This document shows positions 41,905 through 51,549 of a stretch of DNA of 64,000 nt, piece after piece. Origin of the DNA: Cystobasidiopsis lactophilus (lineage: Eukaryota > Basidiomycota > Agaricostilbomycetes > Agaricostilbales > Chionosphaeraceae). Under the pieces are notes generated by a model, which saw only the letters and a program-made list of their open reading frames with translations, was not told where the DNA came from and made no database searches. The position numbers and the translations under genes are program-made. Position 1 is the first letter of the stretch. Each line of letters starts with the position of its first letter. Location of the stretch: NCBI GenBank assembly GCA_001599975.1, contig BCIO01000001.1, positions 1,302,001-1,366,000 of the forward strand, written 5' to 3'.

Positions 41905-42344
41905 GGTTCCAGAATGGCAGTTTGATGAAGCGGGTGGCGACTGTTCTTTTGTCCGGCTCTGGAAGCGCCGAGTGGGCAGACGTGAGTGCTGACCAAAGCA
42001 CGTGGGAGCGTGCAAGAGCTCACTTGGTTGCGGGCAATAGGAATGGTGGTTCAAAGGAGAAACAATGGAGGAAGAAGATATGTAGGCAGGTGCCAAGCCA
42101 AGAGGGGATCGTGGAGTCTGGAACGCATTGCGCTGAGTCGCGCCGCGCAGATCCTCCAGGCACTGCCAACGTTGGCGACTGGAGGCTGTTGCGACGACTC
42201 ATGAATGGCAACACCAGTCCTCTAGGAGTGTCCAAAGAAGCAAAAGCGGTCAAACAGTGGTGGTCAAAGGGAGATCCAATTTCCGTTTTTGAGACTCCAA
42301 AACCCCACAGTTTCCCAGCCATCGACAAAACCCATGCAGCAGTT
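41905..42344. other. Spacer between the two hydrolase-like genes
   Basis: 5' flank of the first gene, with a likely leader intron starting near 42026 (donor GTGAGC on the minus strand), and 3' flank of the second. The long plus-strand frame across here is a shadow. Confidence 0.4.
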
Positions 42345-42812
42345 TCAAGGCAGACCAAGGGCCTTCTGCACGTCGCTGTAGTTCAGGTAATCCCTCCACG
42401 CCACGATCAGGCCGTCCTTGAACTCGAAGATGCCCATCAAGAGCAAATCGTAAGTCTTGTCCTTTGTGATCAACCGGTCGATCCTCTCCGTCATCACCGT
42501 CTGCCCATCCGCGGACGACGCAATCTTCAAGGTGATGATGTCCATGGAGAAGTTTTGGAGGAAGCCGCGCAAGGACGCCTTGACCTCGTCGATGCCCCTG
42601 GCGATGGCGGGGACGAAGACCTCGGGCATGTTGGCGTAGACGGCGTCTTTGTGGAAGTACTGCTCGACCAGGGCGTCGCATTCCTCGGCGTCGGTCGTTT
42701 TGAAGGCGTTCATCAGGTCGATGACTTTGGTCTCGTTGGGAGTGGAGGCTTTGGCATCGCTTGCGGGGGCGAAGTAGGGCCGGCTCACAGGCTGATGAGG
42801 CTGATTCACCAT
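42345..42812 (-). CDS. Limonene-epoxide-hydrolase-like (SnoaL fold) protein, intact active site
   Basis: Intronless 155-residue paralog of the gene at 41446. It carries the full limonene-1,2-epoxide hydrolase pattern: YFHKDAVYANMPEVFVPAI (Tyr and Asn), TERIDRLITKDKTYDLLLMG (Arg/Asp) and IFEFKDGLIVAWRDYLN (Asp). Members hydrate epoxides of terpenes or lipids in the cytosol; the natural substrate in fungi is mostly unknown. Start ATG 42812 (MVNQPHQPVSRPYFAP). Together with the neighbouring flavin oxidoreductase it could form an oxidise-then-hydrolyse pathway (inference from neighbourhood only). Confidence 0.82.
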   Translation of the reverse strand: MVNQPHQPVSRPYFAPASDAKASTPNETKVIDLMNAFKTTDAEECDALVEQYFHKDAVYANMPEVFVPAIARGIDEVKASLRGFLQNFSMDIITLKIASSADGQTVMTERIDRLITKDKTYDLLLMGIFEFKDGLIVAWRDYLNYSDVQKALGLP

Positions 42813-43364
42813 CTCTGGGAGCTTGGGCGGTTAGGAAAGCATGCCCGGGGACGAGGTGGAAGCAAGGCAAGCTCACCTTTCAACTCCTTCTTTCTGTGGG
42901 TGGGCAAGTTGGTGTTAATGGAGATACGATGGGTCGTCGCTGCTCGTAGTAGGTAGGTAGCGATCCAGGATGTGACCTCGTCGTCCAGAGCCAAGAGGCA
43001 AAGCAGTGCGCAGGAGTGGGGATCTACGGCGGCTCGGCACAACCTCCTCGAGACCATTTGAGTGTCCATAGAGCGCCAGGGTATGCACAGAGGGCAGTAG
43101 GAACGCGCAGACCCGATACAAAGGGATTCGCAGAGAATGGACACGACGAAGCGCATTGGAGCAACTGCAGAAATTGGGCACGAAAAGGGTGGCCACCAGC
43201 CAGCTAGAAGCCAAGCGAGTGAGGAGCTTGCGACGGGCTCAACTTCTGTTCCCAGTGCATCCATGCAGGCCAGAAAGCATCACTGCGAGCATACCAGAGT
43301 CGGCTGAAGGTGGCGAACTGGGACCAAAAGGGGGAACACGGCTCTTGGCGAGCACCGGCCAAAA
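42813..43364. promoter_or_regulatory. Divergent promoter of the hydrolase and CWC2, with leader intron
   Basis: A 55-base intron-like element (minus strand, 42822-42876, GTGAGC...CCAAG) sits just before the hydrolase ATG, so that gene probably has a 5' leader intron. The rest is shared upstream DNA. Open frames here are not protein-like. Confidence 0.4.
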
Positions 43365-44687
43365 ATGTCGACCAAGCGGGCGGCGGTCATCGTCAATGAG
43401 CCGACGCAGACTGGTGAGCAGCCACGCCTCAGCTGACCGGGCCATAGCTGACACTGGATGGCGCAGTCAAGAAGCTGGTGAAGCGGAGGCCAGCGCGGAA
43501 GCAGGTCGAGGTGAGCCCTTCCCCTGCGTTTGCGTCTGGATCCTTCTCTGACCCTGGGTGGCGCTCCCCTGGCAGGTCAACGAGATCGAGAAGAAGCAGC
43601 CAGAGCAGACGGGCCAGACGTACAACATCTGGTACAACAAGTGGGCGGGCGGCGACAAGTACGACGCCTACAACGCAAAGGAGAAATCTCAGTCGAGGGT
43701 CAACATCGACCGCGACTCGGGCTACACCAAGGCCGACGGGGGCAACAACAACTACGTGTGCATGTTCTTTGCGCGAGGGTGCGTGTCGGGCTCTCCTTTG
43801 AGGTGCGGGAGCGCACAACTCACGGCGGCTGTTGACCACGCAGATGCTGCCCGAAAGGCAAGGAGTGCGACTACCTCCACCGCTTGCCCTTGCCCTCGCA
43901 CAAGCTGCCGGACCCATCCCTCGACTGCTTCGGCCGGGCCAAGCACGCCAACTACAGGGACGACATGGGTGGCGTCGGCTCGTTCAACCGGCAAAACCGC
44001 ACCCTCTACCTTGGCAAGATCAAGGTCACCCGCGACGTCGAGCACGTCATCGAACGTCACTTTGAGGAGTTTGGGCCAATCGAGAGGAGTGCGTTGGCTT
44101 GGCCTTTCTCTCATTTTAGAGTATCCTGACAGCCGCCACAGTTAAGGTCTTGAACTCTCGCGGCATCGGCTTCGTCACCTATACCCACGAAATCTCGGCT
44201 CAGTTTGCCAAGGAGGCCATGATGAACCAGTCTCTTGACAACAACGAGATCCTGAACTGCCGGTAGGTCTTTCTCAACTTCGGGCTCATTTGGATGGTCT
44301 TCTGACAGCCGTTCAAGATGGGCTACGGAGGACCCCAACCCGACTGCCAAGGTGGCAGAAGCAGCAAGGATGGTTTCAGAGGGCGAAAAGGGCATCGCGA
44401 GCTCGTTGACGGACGACTTTGTGCGGCATGTGCGGCAGCTGGACGAGCTCGAAGGCCTGGTCGACGCGCTGCCGGAGGACGAACAAGAGGAGGACGAGGA
44501 GGAGGCCGCACCAGCAGCAAAGAGGCAGCGCTTGGAGATCGAGGAGCCAAAGGTCTCCACCTCGGACCTGCTCTCGAGCTCAACGCTGGCCAGCTTGAAG
44601 GCGGTGGCGGCGCTCAAGCAAAAGCAGGCTGCTGCGCCCGCCAGCGGTCTGGGCGCGCTCGGTGGCTACGGCTCTGACTCTGACTGA
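43365..44687 (+). CDS. CWC2: Pre-mRNA-splicing factor Cwc2
   Basis: NineTeen-complex protein that contacts U6 snRNA and the intron at the catalytic core. Exons: MSTKRAAVIVNEPTQT, then VKKLVKRRPARKQVE, then EQTGQTYNIWYNKWAGGDKY (the Torus-domain start). The CCCH zinc finger is CMFFARGC...CPKGKECDYLH. Next come DCFGRAKHANYRDDMGGVGS, and the RRM with RTLYLGKIKV (RNP2) and RGIGFVTYTH (RNP1). WATEDPNP follows after an intron. The C-terminal part is acidic then Ala/Ser-rich and ends GYGSDSD. Length about 370 residues, like other basidiomycete Cwc2. Five short introns, the first directly after 16 codons. Confidence 0.93.
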
Positions 44688-44844
44688 TGCCCTTGTACTA
44701 TTCTCCTGCAATAGAGGACCACTGCGACCACGTATGAAACAGCGCGTCAGATCTCGCCGATGAGTGCGCGGCCACCGCCAGGAATAGGGTTGTCCCTCTT
44801 CGTCCATCAAAAGACTCCTACAACACCTCAAGATCATTAAAGTA

Positions 44845-45872
44845 ATGTCTGTCTTGGCCATTGGCGCTTCACGCGGAGTAAGCGAGCCTCGTTCTGAAGC
44901 CGGACGCGAGCAATAGGCCAATCTTGCTTCTCTGCCCTCTCCCCTGGTACTGACAGTGCGGCTTCTATGCTGTCCTTGACCTTGTGTGCGGAGACGGCAT
45001 CGCATCTGGCCAGAATGTCACCCTCCTCCTGCGCAAGCCCGCCACCTTCCTCGAGAACCCTGAATACGTCGCTCTTCCGGAACAGAGCAAAGCGCGGATC
45101 ACTGTGGTTCAAGGAGATGGCTTCATTGCCAGCGACATTGAGAAGGCTATGGATCAAACTCCCGGCTTGACCACTGTGCTTTCGTCTCTGGGCGCTGTCC
45201 CCAAACTCACCCTGTCCGGAGCCGTGAACGACCCTCCCGATGCTTGCTCGCGTGCCATGTCCGTGCTGTTGCCCGTCATCAAGAGCTACCAAGAGAAGAA
45301 CGGCAAGGATCTGCGCTTGATTGTGGTCAGCTCGATGGGTCTGGGCGACGATCACAAGTCCGTTTCGTCATCTCTTTGGGTCCCCTGTCTCAATGCGAAC
45401 ACCCAGGAACTTGCCCTTCTTGCTGAAACCACTATACGGATGGCTCTTGCACGGCCCTCACGTCGTTCGTCTATGCTTTTGTTCTCATCTCGAACTGCAC
45501 TCTCATACAGGCGGCACCCCAGGACAAGCAAGGGGTGGAATACCTGTGCAAAGATGCAGCGGGCCTTCCACTCGGAACGGAGGAAGTGCCGCACCACATC
45601 CCATCCTCTTACCAGCTGCATCAGCCGGCCTTTTTGAAGGAGGTCATCATCGTCCGCCCCGCCTTGCTCACTGATGGCGCCCGCGTGGGCAAGTGGCGAG
45701 CCGCTGAGCCTCTCACTGGCTGCTACACCATCTCGAGGCGCGACACGGGCGCGTTCATTGCGCAGGAGTGCGTGCCAGCGGCTTCAGAGGTAGGTCCATC
45801 CCTAATTGCCAGCTTGCCCATCTCAAGAACTGTCTTCAGTGGATTAACAAGGCCCCTACTGTAGCCTACTAG
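44845..45872 (+). CDS. NAD(P)-binding Rossmann-fold protein (atypical reductase/NmrA-like)
   Basis: Exon 1 encodes MSVLAIGASRG; exon 2 continues CGFYAVLDLV, forming a GASxGxGxxxV nucleotide-binding loop. Then LLLRKPATFLENPE, a VQGDGF stretch after the third strand, TVLSSLGAVPKLT, and LRLIVVSSMGLGDDHK where the SSMG segment resembles the catalytic-serine strand. Later parts: KQGVEYLCKD (a YxxxK lookalike is not obvious), VIIVRPALLTDGARVGKWRA and ISRRDTGAFIAQECV, typical of NAD(P)-dependent epimerase/NmrA-like proteins. The last exon, WINKAPTVAY, ends at 45872. Substrate unknown; could be a redox sensor rather than an enzyme. Four introns. Confidence 0.75.
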
Positions 45873-45977
45873 GTCGTTGAGAGCTTCTCGTTGTATGATT
45901 AGGTCCATTCCGGCAGTTCGAAATTGGAAAGGTTGTCTCGAGATACTATCGACAAAGCCCCGCCAGCTGATTCCCCA

Positions 45978-48843
45978 TTAATTTGGCCACCTGTTGAGAT
46001 TCGCACTGAAGTCGTTCAAAGCAGCACCAAATATGGAAGGGTCGAAGTAGTGATTGAGCGGCGGTTGTTGAAGCTGCACAAAAGCGATGAGACTCGGACA
46101 TAGGAAAACGAGCGTTTAAGGCACTCACAGCCATAGCCGGCTGGCGTTCAGCAAACATGTTGGGCTCCAGGCCCATGGGCAGATGAGGGAAGCCGCCATA
46201 GCTAGCCGGGTGCATTGGCGCTTGATGGTAAGCGTTGGGCAAACCCGAGCCAGGAATCGGAGAGTTGATCGGCGTCGGAACATAAGACGGCATGGGCGGG
46301 GGGTTTGAGTATGCCATATCACCAAAGGAGTTGTTGGCGAGGTCGGACGTGTAAAAAGGAAGGTCCACTGCGGGAGGCTGCTGGACAGGAGCAGGGGCTG
46401 GGAGTAGCGGAGGCTGTGAAACTTGAGGGTGCGTCACTTTGTTGCGTTTAGCGGGCCGTTTGGCGGCTGGAAGAGGAGGTCGAGCAGAGGGGGCAGGCTG
46501 CACTTTCTTTTGACTGGCCGTCAACGGTGGCGTAGGCGCCGTGGCGGGCGAGTCGGCCTCGGAAGGAGAAGGCTGCGCGGAAGACGTGGCAGACTCCTCC
46601 TCTTGCGGCGGCGCCGACCTTTTCAGTGATCGCATTCTCCGGAGCTCGTCAAAGTCGGCCAGTCGGACCAGGCCTTCGTAGGCGAAGTGGGCCGTGTACT
46701 CCCGTTGACCGACAGCCTTGACGACTTCCAAGCACTTGCGGACGTCCTCGATGGCCGGGTCGGGCAGTTCGGGCAGCTTGTTGGCGCCGTAGCAGTTGAT
46801 GAGAAGCGGCATGCACGCTGAGATCCCGAAGAGGCCAGAAAATGGAAAGATGTGGGCGACGGTGCCATTTTGAAGAAGGTTGTGAAGGATGTGGCAGAGT
46901 GAACGGGCAGCTGGAACACAGTCAGCAAGAATTCAGTGGTGAGGTGGACGGGCTATCATACCGTTAATCACAATCATCTGTGAAGGATAGCCCAGGATGC
47001 CTTTGCGATCCGGCGAGAGGAAATCACGGTGGAGGAGGACTAAGCAAAAGCGCCATGAGCGATGCATTGTGCCGCCTTGAAACAACTCACTTTGGTTGTA
47101 GTAGTACGAGCTCAAGACCAAGCCTCGTTGAGTCGAGTGGTCGTTATGCGCTTCGTGAAGGTTCCATCGCAGATGATTCGGCAACCGATTCAAGAAAGCG
47201 TTGAGGGAGCTGTCAAGTTCGGCCACGATCTTCTGAGTGTAGTCCTGCTGGTTGGCTTGCGCCTTGGACATGGTGTAAAGCTGCCTGCAAATCTTGCCCG
47301 TGATCTGAGCCAGCTGCACCGAAGCGTTGAAGCCTTGCATTGGGCTTGGGGCAGAGGGCGGCGGCCGATCTCGCGGGAAAGGCAGGTTGAGGGCGTTCAG
47401 CTGGTCCAGCTCCTCGTCCGTCACTTCAAACGGGAAGTCGAGGTCGATGTCCTCGTCGATGATGAAGTTGGGTCTTCCCAGAGCCCCGCCCAATCCTCGG
47501 TCCAGTACAAACATGCCCCAGAACGCTCTCTTGCGCAGGTCGTCTTCCAGGAGCGACAGGTTCCAGGTCGAATTGCGACGCCGGTGGGCACCCACGTCGA
47601 GGAGTCTGCGGAGGTGGAACCCCATGGAACTCCAGGCTGACGTGAGGGTGGAGGCGCAGCACATCCAGTATGACAGGAGCACCGAGCTTTGGAGGTCGTA
47701 CAGGTTCGGGCCAGCGAGGACGGGGGCGGTCAAGCGAAGAGTGGCCCAGGCGAGAGCGTAGCCAGCTGAGGTTTCAGGGACATTGCGCAGCAGGTCTTCC
47801 GGGATGTTGGAAGACGATGAAGCGACGTCGCCCAAATAGCCCAAGTCTTGGAAGACCCTCGGATCGTTCGAGAATCGGGCGCCGATGGCCATAATGGCAA
47901 AGACCAGAGCGGCAAATGACTTGGTCGACCGAATGACCGGGTCACGCAAGGCTCGCTCAAAAGAAGGAAGGTGGAGCAGAGGGGTGTGAGAGTTGAACTT
48001 TTCAAAGTAGAGGGCGACGAGGGCGTTTTGGAGGTCTTCGGGTGGATTTACAAATGAGGCGGCGTCTGACTGGTAGCCGGCTTGGAAGATCATGCCGACG
48101 TGCGAAAAAGGCGCTCGCAAGCCGTCCATGTTCAACGAGGTGGCCGAAATGCTGGACTTCTCCGGCGACTCCTTCCACTGGGAGAGCTCGTTGGCCAAAG
48201 AGAAGCCGCTGGAGCGGCCGAAGAACTTGCTGACGTCGACGTTGGGATTGACAACATGCCCCAGCTCTTGTGGCGAGCCAGACGGCTGCACGTTGACCTT
48301 CTCCCCGTACATCAAGTTGGCAATGGTGCGCCCGTCGACGTTTTGTGTAGCACTAGACGCGCTGTCCAGTTCTCCGTTGAGGCTGTCGGGGATGGGGTTG
48401 TCCGGCTCTGGTTTGAGGCGGCTTTGGACGGACGAGGACGCCTCGCCGTCGGTCAAACACGCGAACTCAACGCCGGGCGCCAGTGACTTCAGAAGACGTT
48501 CCAAAGTATTCACTCTCTTCTCCAGCTGATCCACGTAGCCCTTCGGTGGACCTTTGAGCGGACATTTAGTCAGCCCCTCAGCTTCGCACCAAGCGATTGG
48601 CGATCCTCACCTCGCTTCTTGGCCACCTCGTCATATGTGCAGGAGATTTTGGATTGGGAGCAGTTGACGCAGGGCAGCTTCTTGCCTTCGGTGTCGTCGT
48701 CAGCGAGGATGCACTTAATCTCTGCTGGGAAGTCAGGATAATCCGGGGAAGTTTCCGTCGAAAGGCTACGCACTCCTCCGTCTGCACGCATCGCAAGCTC
48801 TTGTGATGCGCTTGATCTTCGAGTCGCCCTCGCCGTCCTCCAT
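45978..48843 (-). CDS. Zn2Cys6 transcription factor with fungal_trans domain
   Basis: Nuclear regulator. An intron (48698-48752) splits the zinc cluster: RACDACRRR joins KIKCILADDDTEGKKLPCVN and CSQSKISCTY, giving six Cys with the long basidiomycete-type loop. Then AKKRG/PPKGYVDQLEKRVNTLERLL, the linker and coiled-coil dimerisation element. The middle homology region lies at about 46970-48060 (LVALYFEKFNSHTPLLHLPS, and GFHLRRLLDVGAHRRRNSTW with LSLLEDDLRKRAFWGMFVLD). The C-terminus is Pro-rich and ends NLNRWPN. ATG 48843 (MEDGEGDSKIKR) is used; an in-frame codon run extends upstream. The architecture resembles XlnR/lactose-regulator-type factors that control carbohydrate use; targets unknown. 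Confidence 0.88.
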
Positions 48844-49566
48844 TTCGGGCGCCAGGATGACGAAAAGCGGATCGCCGAGGGGGCTTCGGGAATCGGCTTT
48901 GGCTGAGGATGAAGTCCTAGACACGATTGGGCTCTTGGGGGCCCGCAGCGGTCCTTTGGAGCTACACCCGAGCCGCAAAGACGAGGTTGGCGGGCTCTAG
49001 ACGGTGGCAGTGTCCGCGGGATCGACGGCCTTGGCTCGACGACCTCTTGCCCAATGGGGACAAATGCTCGCCCGCTTTCTCTTGAGCTTTTGGAACTGGC
49101 GAGTCTGGCTGGTGGTCGTCGAAGGAAAGAGAAGATGCACACAGCCCTCACTGTTGTGCGAGCTGGCGTTGTACGTCTTCCGGACTTTCAGCCAGCAAGG
49201 ATGAGACGCTTTTGAAGCGTTGGAGGACGAAAGCAGGGCCAACAGGGCCCCGGGAGAATATCTCTTAAGCTTTGATGTTCGGACAATCGGGAGCTTGGCT
49301 TGAAACGTCGAAGTCCCTTGCGGTCGGTCAGGCGAGAAGCGCTCGAAAGTGAAAGCAGTGGCAAGCCGCTTGAATTCCCCTTGTGGTCGAGCACCGGTCT
49401 AAAGGTTTGGTCGAGAGATTGGATTCATGTCAACATAATTGTCGCTGCTGTAGCTCGAGCGGGGCTCCCGGTCGGGCTAGCAGAGCTTGTGGCAAAATGG
49501 ATTTCTTCGTCTGAATTCCAGGTCCCCCTCGTTCGTAAGTAAGCAGCAGGCCAGCTGACCACCCGT
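48844..49566. other. Promoter region of the Zn2Cys6 factor
   Basis: 723 bases between two minus-strand genes. It must hold the regulator's promoter and the 3' end of RPT2. No ORF with recognisable protein; the longest frames do not begin with ATG or are Ser-rich. Confidence 0.45.
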
Positions 49567-51399
49567 TCAAAGGTACAACCCTTCTGGCTGGCCCTCGTTT
49601 TTGCGGTACAGCACCTGTGCGCCGCGATGAGGATCGATTTGGAAGAACAGCAGCCAGAAGGCTCACCTTCTCCCTGGCCGAGTCGAAATCCTTCTTGGTG
49701 ACCCGCATCCGTCGTTCTCTCAGCGCCAGTAAGCCTGCTTCGGTGCACACGGCCTTGATGTCCGCTCCGCTCAGCTGATGCGAGAACAAGATAAGCTGAC
49801 CAATCAAGCGACGATTCCCGGGTGTGGGATAAATCCCTCACCTCGTCCTTGGTCGTGACGTATTCCTCGAGGTCCACATCTTCGGCTAATGACATCCTGG
49901 CCGTGTGGATCTTGAAGATGCTGTGGCAAACAAGTTCTGTCAGTCAGGCTAGGTGGCGAATCAAGAGAACGAGCGACCCACTGTCTCTTGGTGGTAATGT
50001 TGGGCATGGGGAACTCTATCTTCCTGTCTATTCGCCCTGGGCGGATCAAGGCCGGGTCGAGCGACTCGATGCGGTTGGTGGCCATGATGACCTTGACGTC
50101 GCCCCGGCTGTCGAAGCCGTCGAGCTGGTTGAGGAGCTCGAGCATGGTCCGCTGGATTTCGCGCTCGCCGCCCGAGTTGGACTCGTAGCGCTTGGTGCCG
50201 ACGGCGTCGATCTCGTCGATGAACACAATCGACGGCGCGTGCTCCTCAGCGGCCCGGAAGATCTCGCGCACCAGCTTGGGGCCATCGCCAAGGTATTTTT
50301 GGATGAGCTCGGAGCCGACGACGCGCAGGAAGGTGGCCGAGGTCTGGTTGGCGACGGCCTTGGCGAGGAGCGTCTTGCCCGTCCCTGGCACGCCGTAGAG
50401 GATGACACCCTTGGGTGGCTTGATGCCCATCTCCTCGTAAAGTTCTGGGTGGGACAAGGGAAGTTCGACAGCCTCTTTGATCTCTTGAATCTGCTGCTCC
50501 AAGCCACCAATGTCGTTGTAAGATTCCGTCGGTGCTGTTGACAACCGGCACTCCTCAGCTCTGGCACAGACAACACTCAATAGGGAGAGACCACCAACCT
50601 TTATCGAGCTTCATGACGCTGACAGCTGGGTCAGTGTCGTCGGGCAGAACGCCGACTATCGCTGATGACTTGTGATGCATAAGGATGGAGCAGCCCGGCT
50701 CGAGCAAGTCCCGGTCGACAAAGGACATGATGGTGACATAAGACTCTGGGCCAGAAGATGAAGACACGATGGCGCTGTTGCAGCATCGAGGACTCATTGA
50801 GTCGGAAGCCTCATAGAAGGTAAAAAGCGACACGCAACTGGTCATCGTCGATGATTTCCTCGAGCGTCCCCACGGCCATTGGGCTGCCGCGTAAGTCGTC
50901 AACCTGTGTTCGCTCCTCCTGGTTGCGCTCTTCTTGCGGCTTGAGGCGCTCCTGGTTGATGACGAACTCCTCCTGCAATTGCCAAGGTCCAATCTCAGCT
51001 CCATGCCGCGCGATTCTCCAACAATGAGGGGCCGAGCAATCACCTCCATAAGCAAATGATCCTTGATGCGCTCGAGCTTGAGCAACTTGAGCTTGCACCG
51101 GGTGTTGGGAGTGACCAAGGGCAGCTTGGTGGCCGTGTCTGGCCCCTTGCGCTTCTTGGACCCAAACTTGCCCGTCTTGATCGGCGGCTCCCACTTCTTC
51201 TTGTCTGCTGGCTTCTTGCCGTCCTTGCCGCCACCGGGTGCCTGTCCTCGTCAACCCATTGTCAGGGCTAGTCGCGAGATGGAGAGGGCAACACGCACGC
51301 CTGGCCGCCGCCCGCCTGCGCCGCCTTGCTGAGACATTTGATTGCCCTGTCCACTGCCATGAGAAGCTGTCAATCGAGCAGGTCAAAGTGCCATACCAT
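49567..51399 (-). CDS. RPT2: 26S proteasome regulatory ATPase Rpt2 (S4)
   Basis: AAA-ATPase of the 19S base that opens the 20S gate. The start needs care. The first exon is only the ATG (51397-51399), directly followed by a 50-base intron (51347-51396, GTATGG...GACAG), and exon 2 begins GNQMSQQGG. This yields MGNQMS, an N-myristoylation motif as in other Rpt2 proteins. Starting at the later ATG (51337) would lose it. Then [40 protein letters not shown], the OB domain, Walker [14 protein letters not shown], Walker [15 protein letters not shown], and the arginine-finger region [14 protein letters not shown]. The C-terminus EGLYL is the hydrophobic-Tyr-X gate-opening tail. About seven short introns. 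Confidence 0.94.
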
Positions 51400-51549
51400 C
51401 TTGAGAGAGACTCGGCTGTTGACTTGCAGAGCGTCGCAAGCTGGAGGGAGGCAGCTGCTCACGTAAGCAAGCTCCTCGACTCGTGGCCCTGTATCGCCTC
51501 TCGCTTTCAATCAACCGCCTAGCTTCTGGACAGAATTGTTTTCAAAAGA

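Noticed and set aside
41889-42956. A 355-codon plus-strand open frame
   Set aside because: Antisense to the hydrolase-like gene at 42345 and its spacers; Arg/Gly/His-rich composition without recognisable domain.
51335-51337. The downstream ATG as start of RPT2
   Set aside because: It would remove the conserved Gly2 of the myristoylation motif, which an upstream ATG plus a well-formed intron restores.
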